From NCBI GenBank assembly GCA_030040475.1, contig JASHTQ010000516.1, forward strand, positions 1 to 16,058: DNA of 16,058 nt, read 5' to 3'. The position numbers and the translations under genes are program-made. The notes below the pieces were generated by a model that worked only from the letters and a program-made list of their open reading frames with translations, made no database searches and had not been told where the DNA came from. Numbering within the stretch: the stretch's first letter is position 1; each line of letters starts with the position of its first letter. This stretch comes from Streptosporangiaceae bacterium (GTDB taxonomy: Bacteria; Actinomycetota; Actinomycetes; Streptosporangiales; Streptosporangiaceae). Of this stretch, positions 5,685 through 14,942 are shown one piece after another.

Positions 5685-8600
5685 GGTAATCGCTGGAAGG
5701 TTTGAGTTCCTCGGGCCGGTCGCCCGCGGAAACATGGGTGAGGTCCACCGGGTCCGGGATCTGGAAACGGGCCAAACGGTCGCCGTCAAGCTCTTGTGGC
5801 AGCGCCGCTGGGGCGAGCAGGTCTCACTGACGGCGGCGGACAAGAACGCGGAGCGGTTCGCCCGCGAGGTCCGGATCATGGAGCGGCTGGCCAGCCCCAA
5901 CCTGCCGCGAACCATCGACGGCGGTCTGGACGTCGGCCGCCCGTACCTGGCCATGGAGTATATCGACGGGACCACCCTGTCAGCGCTGCTGGCGGAGAAC
6001 GGGCGGCTCCCCGTCGCCTGGTCCGCTGCGGTGGGCGCGCAGATTGCCGCCGGCCTCGACGCCGCGCACCGGGCGGGTGTGGTGCACCGCGACCTGAAGC
6101 CGTCCAACGTCATGGTCGCCGTCGACGGTGTGGTCAAGGTGCTCGACTTCGGGGTCGGGCTGATCCTGGATGACGTCGACGGCGGCCGGGTGACCAGCTC
6201 GGACGTCACGGTCGGCACCGCCAGGTACATGGCACCCGAGCAGGCCAGCCAGCACATCGTGACAGCCGCCGCCGACCTGTACGCCCTTGGTTGCGTGCTA
6301 TTCGAGATGCTCGCCGGCGCGCCGCCGTTCGACGGCGAGACCACCTACCAGGTGCTTAGCCAGCACGTCGGGCAGGAGCCGGTCCCGGTGCGAACCCTTC
6401 GCAGCGAAGTCCCGCCCGAACTGGATGCGGTTATCGGCAGTCTGCTCGCCAAGGCGCCCTCTGATCGCCCAGGCACCGCCGCCGAGGTCGTAGAGGTTCT
6501 CGCAGGTATCGCACGGGCGGTCCGGGGGAGCGGGGCCGTCGGCCTGGCGGGCGCCCCAGGTGATCCGGTGACGGCGCTCGACCACCTGGATCTCGGCCAG
6601 AACCAGGAAGCCGATGGTCCGGAGCCAGCGGGTCAGGCATTCCCCGTCCCGCCCGTGCCCGCCCCGGTCCCCGGCACTCCCGACGGGTTCGACATCTTCG
6701 CCGTCCACCAGCGGCTGATCGGCGACTACCGGGATTTTACCGAGGGCGCCGCGGTGATCCGTGATGACCGGATCGCGAAGTTCATGGACGAGGACCTGGA
6801 CGCCAAGTCACAGTGGCCCGACCCCTGGTTGTCGCTGAACCCGTTCTTCGCTGATGGCGGCTCGGTCACCGACCTGGTGGGTGAGGGCCTATTGCACGCG
6901 GACTGCGCGCGGATCTTCCAGGTGGGCAAGACCGAGGACGGCGTGACCTGCGACGGTCGCCCGATCCGTTTCTACCGTCACCAGCGCGAGGCCATCAGGG
7001 CGGCCCGGGGCGGTGACAGCTATGTCCTCACCACCGGCACCGGGTCCGGCAAGTCGCTGTCCTATATCGTGCCGATCGTCGACCGGGTGCTCCGCGCGCG
7101 CGCCGCGGGCGATGACGCCAGACGTGTCCGGGCCATCATCGTCTACCCGATGAACGCCCTCGCCAACAGCCAGCAAGGAGAGCTGAAGAAGTACCTGATC
7201 GACGGATTCGGCAGGGACAGCGAGCTTGTTACCTTCGCTCGCTATACCGGCCAGGAGTCTCAGGCCGACCGGGACCGGATCCGCGCCAACCCACCGGACA
7301 TCCTGCTGACCAACTACGTGATGCTCGAGCTGATGCTCACCCGTCCGGACGACCGCAGGTCGCTGATCCGGATGGCGGGCGGCCTTGAGTTTCTCGTCTT
7401 CGATGAGCTTCATACCTATCGGGGCCGTCAGGGCGCGGACGTGGCGCTGCTGATCCGCCGCGTCAAGGACGCGTGCGGGTCACCCGACGTGCAGTGCGTC
7501 GGCACCTCGGCGACGATGTCCACCGAGGGCACCAGCGTGGAGCGTCGCGCTGTCGTCGCGGGCGTCGCGGCCCAGATCTTCGGCACCCCGGTCTCCCCGG
7601 ACAGCGTCATCGGCGAAACCCTTATCCGCGCGACCGACGAGGACGCCGCGCCGGTTACCACCGCCCGGATCGACGCGCCGGCCGCTCCCGCCGACTACGC
7701 CGACCTAGTCCGTGACCCCCTTGCGTCATGGATCGAGACCGCCTTCGGCCTGGACCGTGACGACGAGGGCAACTTGGCGCGGCGCAAGCCAACCACGGTG
7801 CAGCGGGCGGCACTCGACCTCGCCGCACTGACCGGCGCCGACCCCGCCCGGTGCGAGCTGGCTATCCAGCGGACCCTCCAGGCCGGCTCGAAGGCCAGGG
7901 ATCAGCGCACCGGACGGCCGCTCTTCGCCTTCCGGCTGCACCAGTTCCTGTCCCGGGGCGACACGGTGTACGTGACGATCGAGGACGGCAGCACCCGGTA
8001 CATCACCCGCCAGTACCAGGTTGAGCAGCCGAGTTCCGGCGGCAAGCTGCTGATGCCGCTCGCGTTCTGCCGTGAGTGCGGCCAGGAGTACCTCGCGGTC
8101 TGGCGCGTCGACCGGCGCGGCGATGTCACCTACCGGGCCCGGCGTGACACCGCGATGGCTGACGATGCCGATGGCGGTCCCCGGCAGATCGATGACGGCT
8201 ACCTCTACCTGTCCGACGACCTGGCGTGGCCGCGGGACCTGGCGGACGCGCTCATCGCGCGGCGGGTGCCTGAGTCCTGGGTCGAGGTGTCCGAGCGGAC
8301 CGGCGAGGAGACCGTCCGGCCCACCGCGCGCCAGTACCTGCCGCGGGCGGTCACGGTGGACGCCTACGGACGCGAACGTCCCGAGCAAGGCGGGATCGAG
8401 GCAGCGTTCATCCCCGCACCATTCCGGTTCTGCCTGCGCTGCGGGGTGTCGTACGAGCAGGTACGCGGCAACGACTTCGCCAAGCTGGCCACGCTCGACC
8501 GGGAGGGCCGGTCCTCGGCAACCTCTCTGACCTCGATGTCCATCGTGCGCAGCCTCCGCGCGGTCCCAGCCGACGCCCTCCCGCAGTCCGCGCGTAAGCT

Positions 8601-11600
8601 GCTCACCTTCGTCGACAACCGGCAGGACGCCGCGCTCCAGGCGGGTCATTTCAACGACTTCGTGGAAGTGACCATGGTCCGGGGCGCGCTCTACCGGGCG
8701 GCGATCCAGGCCGCGCGGGACGGCGAGGACGGCCTGTACTACGACGAAATCCCGGTCCGCGTGACCCGCGCGCTCGGCCTCGCCGCGGCCGAGTACGCCC
8801 AGGAGCCGGGAGAGGACCCCGCCCTGCGCCGCCGCACCGACGGGGCGCTGCGTGACGTGGTGAACTACCGCGTCTACCTAGACCTGGACCGCGGCTGGCG
8901 CGTCACGATGCCCAACCTGGAGCAGGTCGGCCTGCTGCATATCGCCTACCTCGGTCTCGAGGGCGTCGCGGCCAGGGACGAGATATGGCGGGACGCCTTC
9001 CCGGCGCTCCGCGACGCGACGGCGGAAACGCGCGCCGAGATCTGCCAGGTGCTGCTGGATGAGATGCGGCGCTCCCTCGCCATCGACGCTGATTGCCTTG
9101 ACCCCGACGAGTTCGACCGGATCAAGCGGCGCAGCCAGGGCGCGCTCCGCCGGGAGTGGTCCCTGGAAGACAGCGACCGCAGGCCCGCCGGCATCGTCTA
9201 CCCCCAAGCGGGCCGACCCGGCACCGCTCGTGAGCTCGTCTACCTTTCCGGCCGGGGCAAGTTCGGTCGCTACCTGCGCCGGGCAGGCCGGTTCCCGGCT
9301 TACCCGCGGGCGCTGAGCAGCGACGACGCCCAGCAGATCATCGCCGACCTGATGCGCGTGCTCTCGGGCGACGGCGCCGGGCTGCTCACGACGGCCGAGG
9401 ACCTACGCCGCCGGAACGTACGCGGCTACCGCATCCGCTCCTCCATCCTCATCTGGCAGCCCGGCGACGGCACCCGAGGCGCGAGCGATCCGCTGACCAG
9501 GACGTTCAGCGGTGCCGTCGAGCCGCGCGTCAACCCGTACTTCGTCCGCCTCTACCGGGACGTCGCCAGCACGCTGTCCGGTCTCGTCGCCCGCGAGCAC
9601 ACCGCCCAGGTGGCACCGGACGTCCGGGCGGAACGCGAGGAGGAGTTCCGCAAGGGCGAGCTTAAGCTGCTCTACTGCTCCCCGACCATGGAGCTCGGCG
9701 TGGACATCGCCGGCCTGAATGCGGTGTCCATGCGCAACGTCCCGCCCACCCCCGCGAACTACGCGCAGCGTTCTGGCCGGGCGGGCCGGTCGGGCCAGCC
9801 CGCCCTAGTCACCACCTACTGCGCCACCGGCAACAGCCACGACCAGTACTACTTCCGCAACTCCGACAAGATGGTGGCCGGCGTCGTCGCACCGCCCCGC
9901 CTCGACCTGCTCAACGAGGACCTGCTCCGCTCCCATGTGCACGCGATCTGGATTGCCGAGGCCGGCCTCAAGCTGGGTCGGGCCATACCGGAGTCCATCC
10001 AGATGGACGGCACCGAGCCCGAGGGGCGGCGGCGGCCCGACCCGGCGCTCCGGCTGACCGTCCACGTGGCGGCCGACGCCGCAAACGAGCCGGCCGCCGG
10101 GCGGACCCTCAACCGGGCCAGGGCGGTCTTCGCCGAGCTTGAGCCGGATCTGCGGACCCGGACCTCCTGGTGGGACCCGGACTGGCTAGAACATGTCGTC
10201 CGGCGGGCGGCCCGGGAGTTCGACCACGCGTTCGAACGGTGGCGTGATCTGTTCCGCGCCGCTCTCGTCGACCAGTGGGAGCAGAACAGGCGCCGCCTGG
10301 ATTACTCGCTGTCCGCCAGGGACCGGGAGAGCGCCGCCAGGCGCCGGTACCAGGCCGAGGCCCAGCTGCGGCTGCTGCGCAACGAAGACAGCGACGAGCG
10401 GAACTTCACCGCGGACTTCAACCCGTACCGCTATCTCGCCTCCGAGGGATTCCTGCCCGGCTACTCGTTCCCCCGGCTGCCCATCGCCGCCTACATCCCG
10501 CCCGATCGCACCTACCGCAACCAGGGCGACTATGTGCAGCGTGCCCGGTTCCTCGCGATCAGGGAGTTCGGCCCCCGGGCCCTGATCTACCACGAGGGCA
10601 GCCGGTACGAGGCGTACCGGGTCCAGCTCCCGCCGTCGAGCGGTGAGGCGGGCGACCCCGGCAGCATCGGGATCCGGCAGGCGTACCGCTGCCCCGGCTG
10701 TGGCTACCACCATGACGTCGCTCCGGGAAACGACCGCTGCGAGCTGTGCAACGTCCCGCTGGCCAACGCGATGATCACCGGGCTGCTGCCGCTGCACACG
10801 GTGTTCACCAGGCCGCGGCAGCGGATCACCTCCGATGAGGAGGAACGGCGCCGGGCCGGCTTCCGCATCGTCACCTCCTACCGGTTCAGCGACCACGGCG
10901 ACCGGCCCGGGCAACTGGACGCGCTCGTGGCCGATGAGGGCGGCAGGAACCTCGCGCGACTGTCCTATGGCGACTCCGCGCTCATCCAGCGCACCAATCT
11001 CGGCCCGACCCGGCAGCAGCAGAACGAGCCCGACGGATTCTGGCTGGACCCGGTCACCGGCACCTGGCTGAGCGCGGCCCAGGCGGGAGCGGCGGCACCC
11101 CAGCAGGCCGACGATGGGGACGACGACGGCCCGGTAGGCCAGCGCGTGCGGGTCATCCCGTACGTCAGGGACCGCCGGAACATCCTGGTCTTCACCCTCG
11201 CGGAGCCAGTCAGTCTGGAGACCGCGCTGTCGGTCATGTACGGGCTCGAGCGCGGCATCGAGGCGGCCTTCCAGCTGGAGGACGCGGAGCTGGACAGCGA
11301 GCTGCTGCCGCCGGAGGTCGGCCCGCGCAGCCGGCTGCTGCTCACTGAGTCAGCCGAAGGCGGCGCCGGCGTCCTGCGTCGCCTCCAGGCCGAGCCCGAC
11401 GCACTCGCCAAGGCGGCCGCCGAGGCCCTGCGGATCATGCACTTCGACCCGGCAACCGGCGTCGACCTGCGCGGCCCCGTCGAGCCCGACGGCACGGTAC
11501 GCCATCCCTGCGAGCGCGGCTGCTACAACTGCCTGCTCAGCTACCGCAACCAGCTTGAGCACGACTTGATCAACCGGCACCGCGCCCGCGACCTGCTGCT

Positions 11601-11988
11601 GGCCATCGCGCACGGCAGCACCCGGACGACCGGCCAGGGCGTGTCCCGGACGGATCAGGCCATCGCGCTGATCGGGCAGGCAGACAGCAAGCTGGAGAAG
11701 GACTTTGTCCAGTGGCTGAAGGACAACGGCTACCGTATGCCGGACGCCGCCCAGGTGACCGTGCCTGGGGCGTACGCTAGGCCGGACTTCGTCTACCGGC
11801 GGCCGAGCGAAGACGTGGCCATATTCATCGACGGCCCGTTCCATGACGATGCCGCGATGGCCGAGCGCGACGCCAGCGCCGAGGAGCGGCTCGTGGACAA
11901 AGGCTGGAACGTGGTCAGGTTCCAGTACGACGACGACTGGGCGCAGGTCGTGGCGGACAACCCCACGATCTTCGGCACCGGCCGCTAG
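5671..11988 (+). CDS. Ser/Thr kinase - DruE-like DEAD/DEAH helicase (DUF1998) - Vsr/DUF559-like nuclease fusion
   Basis: 2105 residues in one frame. Residues 1-285 are a Hanks-type kinase with key residues kept: glycine loop 15-25, K40, H139-R-D141, D159-F-G161, an activation segment with T175, S176, S177, T180 and T183, and APE at 188-190. There is no membrane segment. After a linker comes a superfamily 2 helicase: Walker A TGTGSGKS with K461, DELH 578-581, TSAT 612-615, then about 700 residues holding two CxxC pairs (800/803, 921/924), LGVDI from 1342 and QRSGRAGR 1366-1373. Another zinc ribbon is at C1674/C1677/C1690/C1693. The DUF1998/MZB motif C-x3-C-x2-C is at 1947/1951/1954. Residues about 2005-2105 match Vsr/DUF559-type nucleases: E2009, D2039 in RPDF, D2054-G and H2058. 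Without the kinase the size and layout fit Druantia DruE. Expected role: a DNA translocase and cutter of unmodified DNA under kinase control (inference). Confidence 0.88.
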   Translation: MSGTEVIAGRFEFLGPVARGNMGEVHRVRDLETGQTVAVKLLWQRRWGEQVSLTAADKNAERFAREVRIMERLASPNLPRTIDGGLDVGRPYLAMEYIDGTTLSALLAENGRLPVAWSAAVGAQIAAGLDAAHRAGVVHRDLKPSNVMVAVDGVVKVLDFGVGLILDDVDGGRVTSSDVTVGTARYMAPEQASQHIVTAAADLYALGCVLFEMLAGAPPFDGETTYQVLSQHVGQEPVPVRTLRSEVPPELDAVIGSLLAKAPSDRPGTAAEVVEVLAGIARAVRGSGAVGLAGAPGDPVTALDHLDLGQNQEADGPEPAGQAFPVPPVPAPVPGTPDGFDIFAVHQRLIGDYRDFTEGAAVIRDDRIAKFMDEDLDAKSQWPDPWLSLNPFFADGGSVTDLVGEGLLHADCARIFQVGKTEDGVTCDGRPIRFYRHQREAIRAARGGDSYVLTTGTGSGKSLSYIVPIVDRVLRARAAGDDARRVRAIIVYPMNALANSQQGELKKYLIDGFGRDSELVTFARYTGQESQADRDRIRANPPDILLTNYVMLELMLTRPDDRRSLIRMAGGLEFLVFDELHTYRGRQGADVALLIRRVKDACGSPDVQCVGTSATMSTEGTSVERRAVVAGVAAQIFGTPVSPDSVIGETLIRATDEDAAPVTTARIDAPAAPADYADLVRDPLASWIETAFGLDRDDEGNLARRKPTTVQRAALDLAALTGADPARCELAIQRTLQAGSKARDQRTGRPLFAFRLHQFLSRGDTVYVTIEDGSTRYITRQYQVEQPSSGGKLLMPLAFCRECGQEYLAVWRVDRRGDVTYRARRDTAMADDADGGPRQIDDGYLYLSDDLAWPRDLADALIARRVPESWVEVSERTGEETVRPTARQYLPRAVTVDAYGRERPEQGGIEAAFIPAPFRFCLRCGVSYEQVRGNDFAKLATLDREGRSSATSLTSMSIVRSLRAVPADALPQSARKLLTFVDNRQDAALQAGHFNDFVEVTMVRGALYRAAIQAARDGEDGLYYDEIPVRVTRALGLAAAEYAQEPGEDPALRRRTDGALRDVVNYRVYLDLDRGWRVTMPNLEQVGLLHIAYLGLEGVAARDEIWRDAFPALRDATAETRAEICQVLLDEMRRSLAIDADCLDPDEFDRIKRRSQGALRREWSLEDSDRRPAGIVYPQAGRPGTARELVYLSGRGKFGRYLRRAGRFPAYPRALSSDDAQQIIADLMRVLSGDGAGLLTTAEDLRRRNVRGYRIRSSILIWQPGDGTRGASDPLTRTFSGAVEPRVNPYFVRLYRDVASTLSGLVAREHTAQVAPDVRAEREEEFRKGELKLLYCSPTMELGVDIAGLNAVSMRNVPPTPANYAQRSGRAGRSGQPALVTTYCATGNSHDQYYFRNSDKMVAGVVAPPRLDLLNEDLLRSHVHAIWIAEAGLKLGRAIPESIQMDGTEPEGRRRPDPALRLTVHVAADAANEPAAGRTLNRARAVFAELEPDLRTRTSWWDPDWLEHVVRRAAREFDHAFERWRDLFRAALVDQWEQNRRRLDYSLSARDRESAARRRYQAEAQLRLLRNEDSDERNFTADFNPYRYLASEGFLPGYSFPRLPIAAYIPPDRTYRNQGDYVQRARFLAIREFGPRALIYHEGSRYEAYRVQLPPSSGEAGDPGSIGIRQAYRCPGCGYHHDVAPGNDRCELCNVPLANAMITGLLPLHTVFTRPRQRITSDEEERRRAGFRIVTSYRFSDHGDRPGQLDALVADEGGRNLARLSYGDSALIQRTNLGPTRQQQNEPDGFWLDPVTGTWLSAAQAGAAAPQQADDGDDDGPVGQRVRVIPYVRDRRNILVFTLAEPVSLETALSVMYGLERGIEAAFQLEDAELDSELLPPEVGPRSRLLLTESAEGGAGVLRRLQAEPDALAKAAAEALRIMHFDPATGVDLRGPVEPDGTVRHPCERGCYNCLLSYRNQLEHDLINRHRARDLLLAIAHGSTRTTGQGVSRTDQAIALIGQADSKLEKDFVQWLKDNGYRMPDAAQVTVPGAYARPDFVYRRPSEDVAIFIDGPFHDDAAMAERDASAEERLVDKGWNVVRFQYDDDWAQVVADNPTIFGTGR

Positions 11989-12015
11989 CGTCGGCTCGCA
12001 TCGAAGGGACCGAAC

Positions 12016-12024
12016 GGAAGGTGG
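12016..12024 (+). promoter_or_regulatory. Ribosome binding site that decides the DrmD start
   Basis: GGAAGGTGG lies 8 nt before GTG 12033. The longer frame from GTG 12021 would place its start inside this site, so 12033 is preferred. Confidence 0.6.
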
Positions 12025-12032
12025 TTTCACCC

Positions 12033-14942
12033 GTGACCGAACCCGCGCGCTCCACCGGCGTGCAACACTTTGCGCCCGGATCGCTGGTGACCGCCCGGGG
12101 CCGGGAGTGGGTGGTGCTGCCGGACAGCGAGCCAGACCTGATCGTGCTCCGCCCGCTCGGCGGCGCCGACGACGACATCGCCGCGGTCTTCCCAGACCTG
12201 GAGTCGGTCACGCAGGCCACGTTCCCGGCACCGGACGCCAGCGACATCGGCGACGACCGGGCTGCCCGCCTGCTCCGCACCGCCCTTCGGATCGGGTTCC
12301 GGTCCAGCGCCGGCCCGTTCCGCTCCCTGGCGGGCATCGCGGTCGAACCCCGGCCCTACCAGCTCGTCCCGCTGCTAATGGCGATGAGGCAGGACGTCGT
12401 CAGGCTGGCGATCTGCGACGACGTGGGCATCGGCAAGACGGTGGAGGCCGGGCTGATCGCCGCCGAGCTCCTGGCGCAGGGTGAGGCGAACGGCCTCGCG
12501 GTGCTCTGTTCTCCGGCGCTGGCTGAGCAGTGGCAGGAGGAACTCCGGATCAAGTTCGGCATCGACGCGGAGCTGATCCTCGCCTCGACGGTGCCAAGGC
12601 TGGAGCGGCGCACCCTGGAACTCGGCCAGTCACTGTTCGAGCGGTACCGGACCGTCGTCGTCTCCACCGACTTCATCAAGTCACCCCGGCATCGCGACGA
12701 CTTCATCAAGCACTGCGCGGACCTGGTCATCGTGGACGAGGCGCACACCTGCGTGCCCATGGACGGGGCCGGTGCCGGGCAGGCGCAGCTCCGCTACCAG
12801 CTGCTGTCTCGGCTCGCCCAGGACAGGCGCCGCCACCTGATGCTGGTCACCGCGACCCCTCACTCAGGCAAGGACGAGTCCTTCAGGTCGCTGATCGGCC
12901 TGCTCGACCCATCCCTGGCCGAGGTCGACCTGAATACCGACGCGGGCCGCCGTCAGCTCGCCCAGCATTACGTGCAGCGCCGCCGCGCCCACATCCGCCA
13001 CTACCTCAAGGAAGACACCAAGTTCCCCGGCGACCGGCTGTTCCGCGACGCCGCTTATAAGCTCTCGCCGGACTACAAGGCGCTGCTCGACGACGCGATC
13101 GCCTACGCGAGCGAGCGAGTCACCACGGCAGCCGGCGCTCGGGAGCAGCGCGTCGCCTGGTGGTCGGCGATCGCGCTGCTTCGCTCCCTGGTCTCCTCAC
13201 CGCGCGCCGCCGCGCAGACCCTACTCACCCGGTCGCAAACCGCCGCCGCGGCTACCGCTGCCGAGGCCGACCAGCTCGGCCGCCCGGTCACCGCCGACAT
13301 GGCCGACGACTACCCCGACGGCATCGACGCCTCACCGGGCGCCGACGACACGGGTCGCGCGGCCGATCAGGCGGCGACCGGCGTTCCGGCCCGCCTGCGT
13401 GAGCTGGCCGACCGCGCCGCCGGCCTGGAAGGTCCCGAGCAGGACAGGAAGCTCGCCCTGCTCGTCAAGACCGTCAAGGGCCTCCTCGACGAGGGCTACC
13501 AGCCGATCGTGTTCTGCCGGTACATCCCGACCAGCGAGTACGTCGCCGAGCACCTGGCCGGCAAGCTCGGTCGCAAGACCCTCGTCAGCTACGTCAACGG
13601 CACCCTGTCCCCGGCCCAGCGGATCGCCCACATCGAGGAGATCGCCGCCAAAGCCGAGGAGGACCCCGAGGCACGCCGCGTCCTGGTCGCGACCGACTGC
13701 CTGTCCGAGGGAGTCAACCTGCAGCACAGCTTCAACGCCGTGATCCATTACGACCTCGCCTGGAACCCCACCCGGCACGAGCAGCGCGAGGGCCGCGTCG
13801 ACCGCTTCGGCCAGCGCTCGGACGACGTCAAGGTCGTCACCGTCTACGGCGGCGACAACGGCATCGACGGCAAGGTCCTCGAGGTGCTGATCAAGAAGCA
13901 CCGCGAGATCCACAAGTCGACCGGCATCTCGGTCCCCGTCCCCGATGAGACCTCGAGCAAGGTCACCGATGCCATCGTCGAATGGCTCCTCGTACGCGGC
14001 CGAGGCGACCAGCAGGCCCTGTTCGATGTCGACGAAGTCATCGGCAAGACGGACAAGGATCTCGACGAGCGGTGGAACTCGATGGCCGAGCGAGAGCGCC
14101 GCTCGCGCTCCCGGTTCGCCCAGGACTCCATCCACGAGGAGGAGGTCGCCCCCGAGGTTGCCGCGATCCGTGCCGCCCTGGGCAGCGACGACGAGGTACG
14201 CGCCTTCACCCGCACCGCGCTGACCGCCCTCGGCGCCGACCTTACCACCTACCCGGATGGCGGCTTCACCATCACCCCGGCCAGCCTCCCCGGGGGCCTG
14301 CAGGACGGCATCGCAGCACTGATCGGCGAACGCCGGCGCATCCCGTTCCGTACCACCCCCGTTGTCGAGCGCGGCGAGGCCGCCCTCGTTCGTACCGACC
14401 CTGTCGTCGGCGTGGTTGCCAGCTTCGTGCTGTCCACTGCCCTGGACGCCGCGGCGCCCGACCAGCAGCGTCCGGCCCGCCGCTGCGGCGTGATCCGGAC
14501 CAGTGCGGTAACCGTCCGTACCACGCTGCTGCTGACTCGCTACCGCTACCAGCTCACCCTGCCCGGCCGGTACGGCGACATCCCGCTGATCGCCGAGGAC
14601 GCGCGCGTGCTGGGTTTCGAAGGTGCCCCAGCCCAGGCCCGATGGCTGGATGACGCCACCGCTACCGCCCTGCTGGCGGCGATCCCGGACGCGAACACCG
14701 CGCCCGAGTTTGCCAGGGGGTCCATCAGCCGTGTCCTAGACGGCCTGCCTGCCGTCATACCGCACCTGGCCGAGCGTGGCGTCGAGTTCGCCGAGGAACT
14801 CCGCGAAGCGCACCGCCGCGTCCGCAGATCAGCCGACCAGGCCGTCCGCGGCCTCACCGTCACCCCGGCGGGCGGCGCCGACATCCTCGGTGTCTACGTC
14901 TGCCTGCCCTACACGCCCGACAGCACCGGAGCCAGCGTCTGA
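12033..14942 (+). CDS. drmD: SNF2-family helicase, DISARM DrmD type
   Basis: 969 residues from GTG 12033. A short N-terminal region is followed by a SNF2/RapA-like ATPase: RPYQL near 107-111, Walker A DDVGIGKT with K135, DEAH 235-238, VTATPHSG from 272, and the YVQRRRAHI segment from 313 with the following FPGDR, which I associate with DrmD. The second lobe has SEGVNLQ from 558 and EGRVDRFGQ from 586. The C-terminal 350 residues are unassigned. In class 1 DISARM, DrmD is the SNF2-like helicase encoded just before the DrmMI adenine methyltransferase, as here, where the next ATG overlaps this stop (TGATG). It is probably a DNA-dependent ATPase that helps target incoming DNA. A gap of 44 nt separates it from the fusion gene, with no terminator in between. 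A RapA-like helicase from another defence system is the main alternative. Confidence 0.85.
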   Translation: MTEPARSTGVQHFAPGSLVTARGREWVVLPDSEPDLIVLRPLGGADDDIAAVFPDLESVTQATFPAPDASDIGDDRAARLLRTALRIGFRSSAGPFRSLAGIAVEPRPYQLVPLLMAMRQDVVRLAICDDVGIGKTVEAGLIAAELLAQGEANGLAVLCSPALAEQWQEELRIKFGIDAELILASTVPRLERRTLELGQSLFERYRTVVVSTDFIKSPRHRDDFIKHCADLVIVDEAHTCVPMDGAGAGQAQLRYQLLSRLAQDRRRHLMLVTATPHSGKDESFRSLIGLLDPSLAEVDLNTDAGRRQLAQHYVQRRRAHIRHYLKEDTKFPGDRLFRDAAYKLSPDYKALLDDAIAYASERVTTAAGAREQRVAWWSAIALLRSLVSSPRAAAQTLLTRSQTAAAATAAEADQLGRPVTADMADDYPDGIDASPGADDTGRAADQAATGVPARLRELADRAAGLEGPEQDRKLALLVKTVKGLLDEGYQPIVFCRYIPTSEYVAEHLAGKLGRKTLVSYVNGTLSPAQRIAHIEEIAAKAEEDPEARRVLVATDCLSEGVNLQHSFNAVIHYDLAWNPTRHEQREGRVDRFGQRSDDVKVVTVYGGDNGIDGKVLEVLIKKHREIHKSTGISVPVPDETSSKVTDAIVEWLLVRGRGDQQALFDVDEVIGKTDKDLDERWNSMAERERRSRSRFAQDSIHEEEVAPEVAAIRAALGSDDEVRAFTRTALTALGADLTTYPDGGFTITPASLPGGLQDGIAALIGERRRIPFRTTPVVERGEAALVRTDPVVGVVASFVLSTALDAAAPDQQRPARRCGVIRTSAVTVRTTLLLTRYRYQLTLPGRYGDIPLIAEDARVLGFEGAPAQARWLDDATATALLAAIPDANTAPEFARGSISRVLDGLPAVIPHLAERGVEFAEELREAHRRVRRSADQAVRGLTVTPAGGADILGVYVCLPYTPDSTGASV

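Noticed and set aside
5391..6344. 317-codon minus-strand ORF opposite the kinase domain
   Set aside because: Ser/Arg/Pro-rich shadow of the plus-strand kinase gene, whose motifs are clear in the opposite frame.
7726..8649. 307-codon minus-strand ORF opposite the helicase
   Set aside because: Shadow frame; the plus-strand protein continues through it with its zinc-binding CxxC pairs.
12005..12032. Similarity of CCGAACGGAAGGTGGTTTC to the dispersed motif
   Set aside because: The match needs a gap and overlaps a functional ribosome binding site, so chance is more likely.
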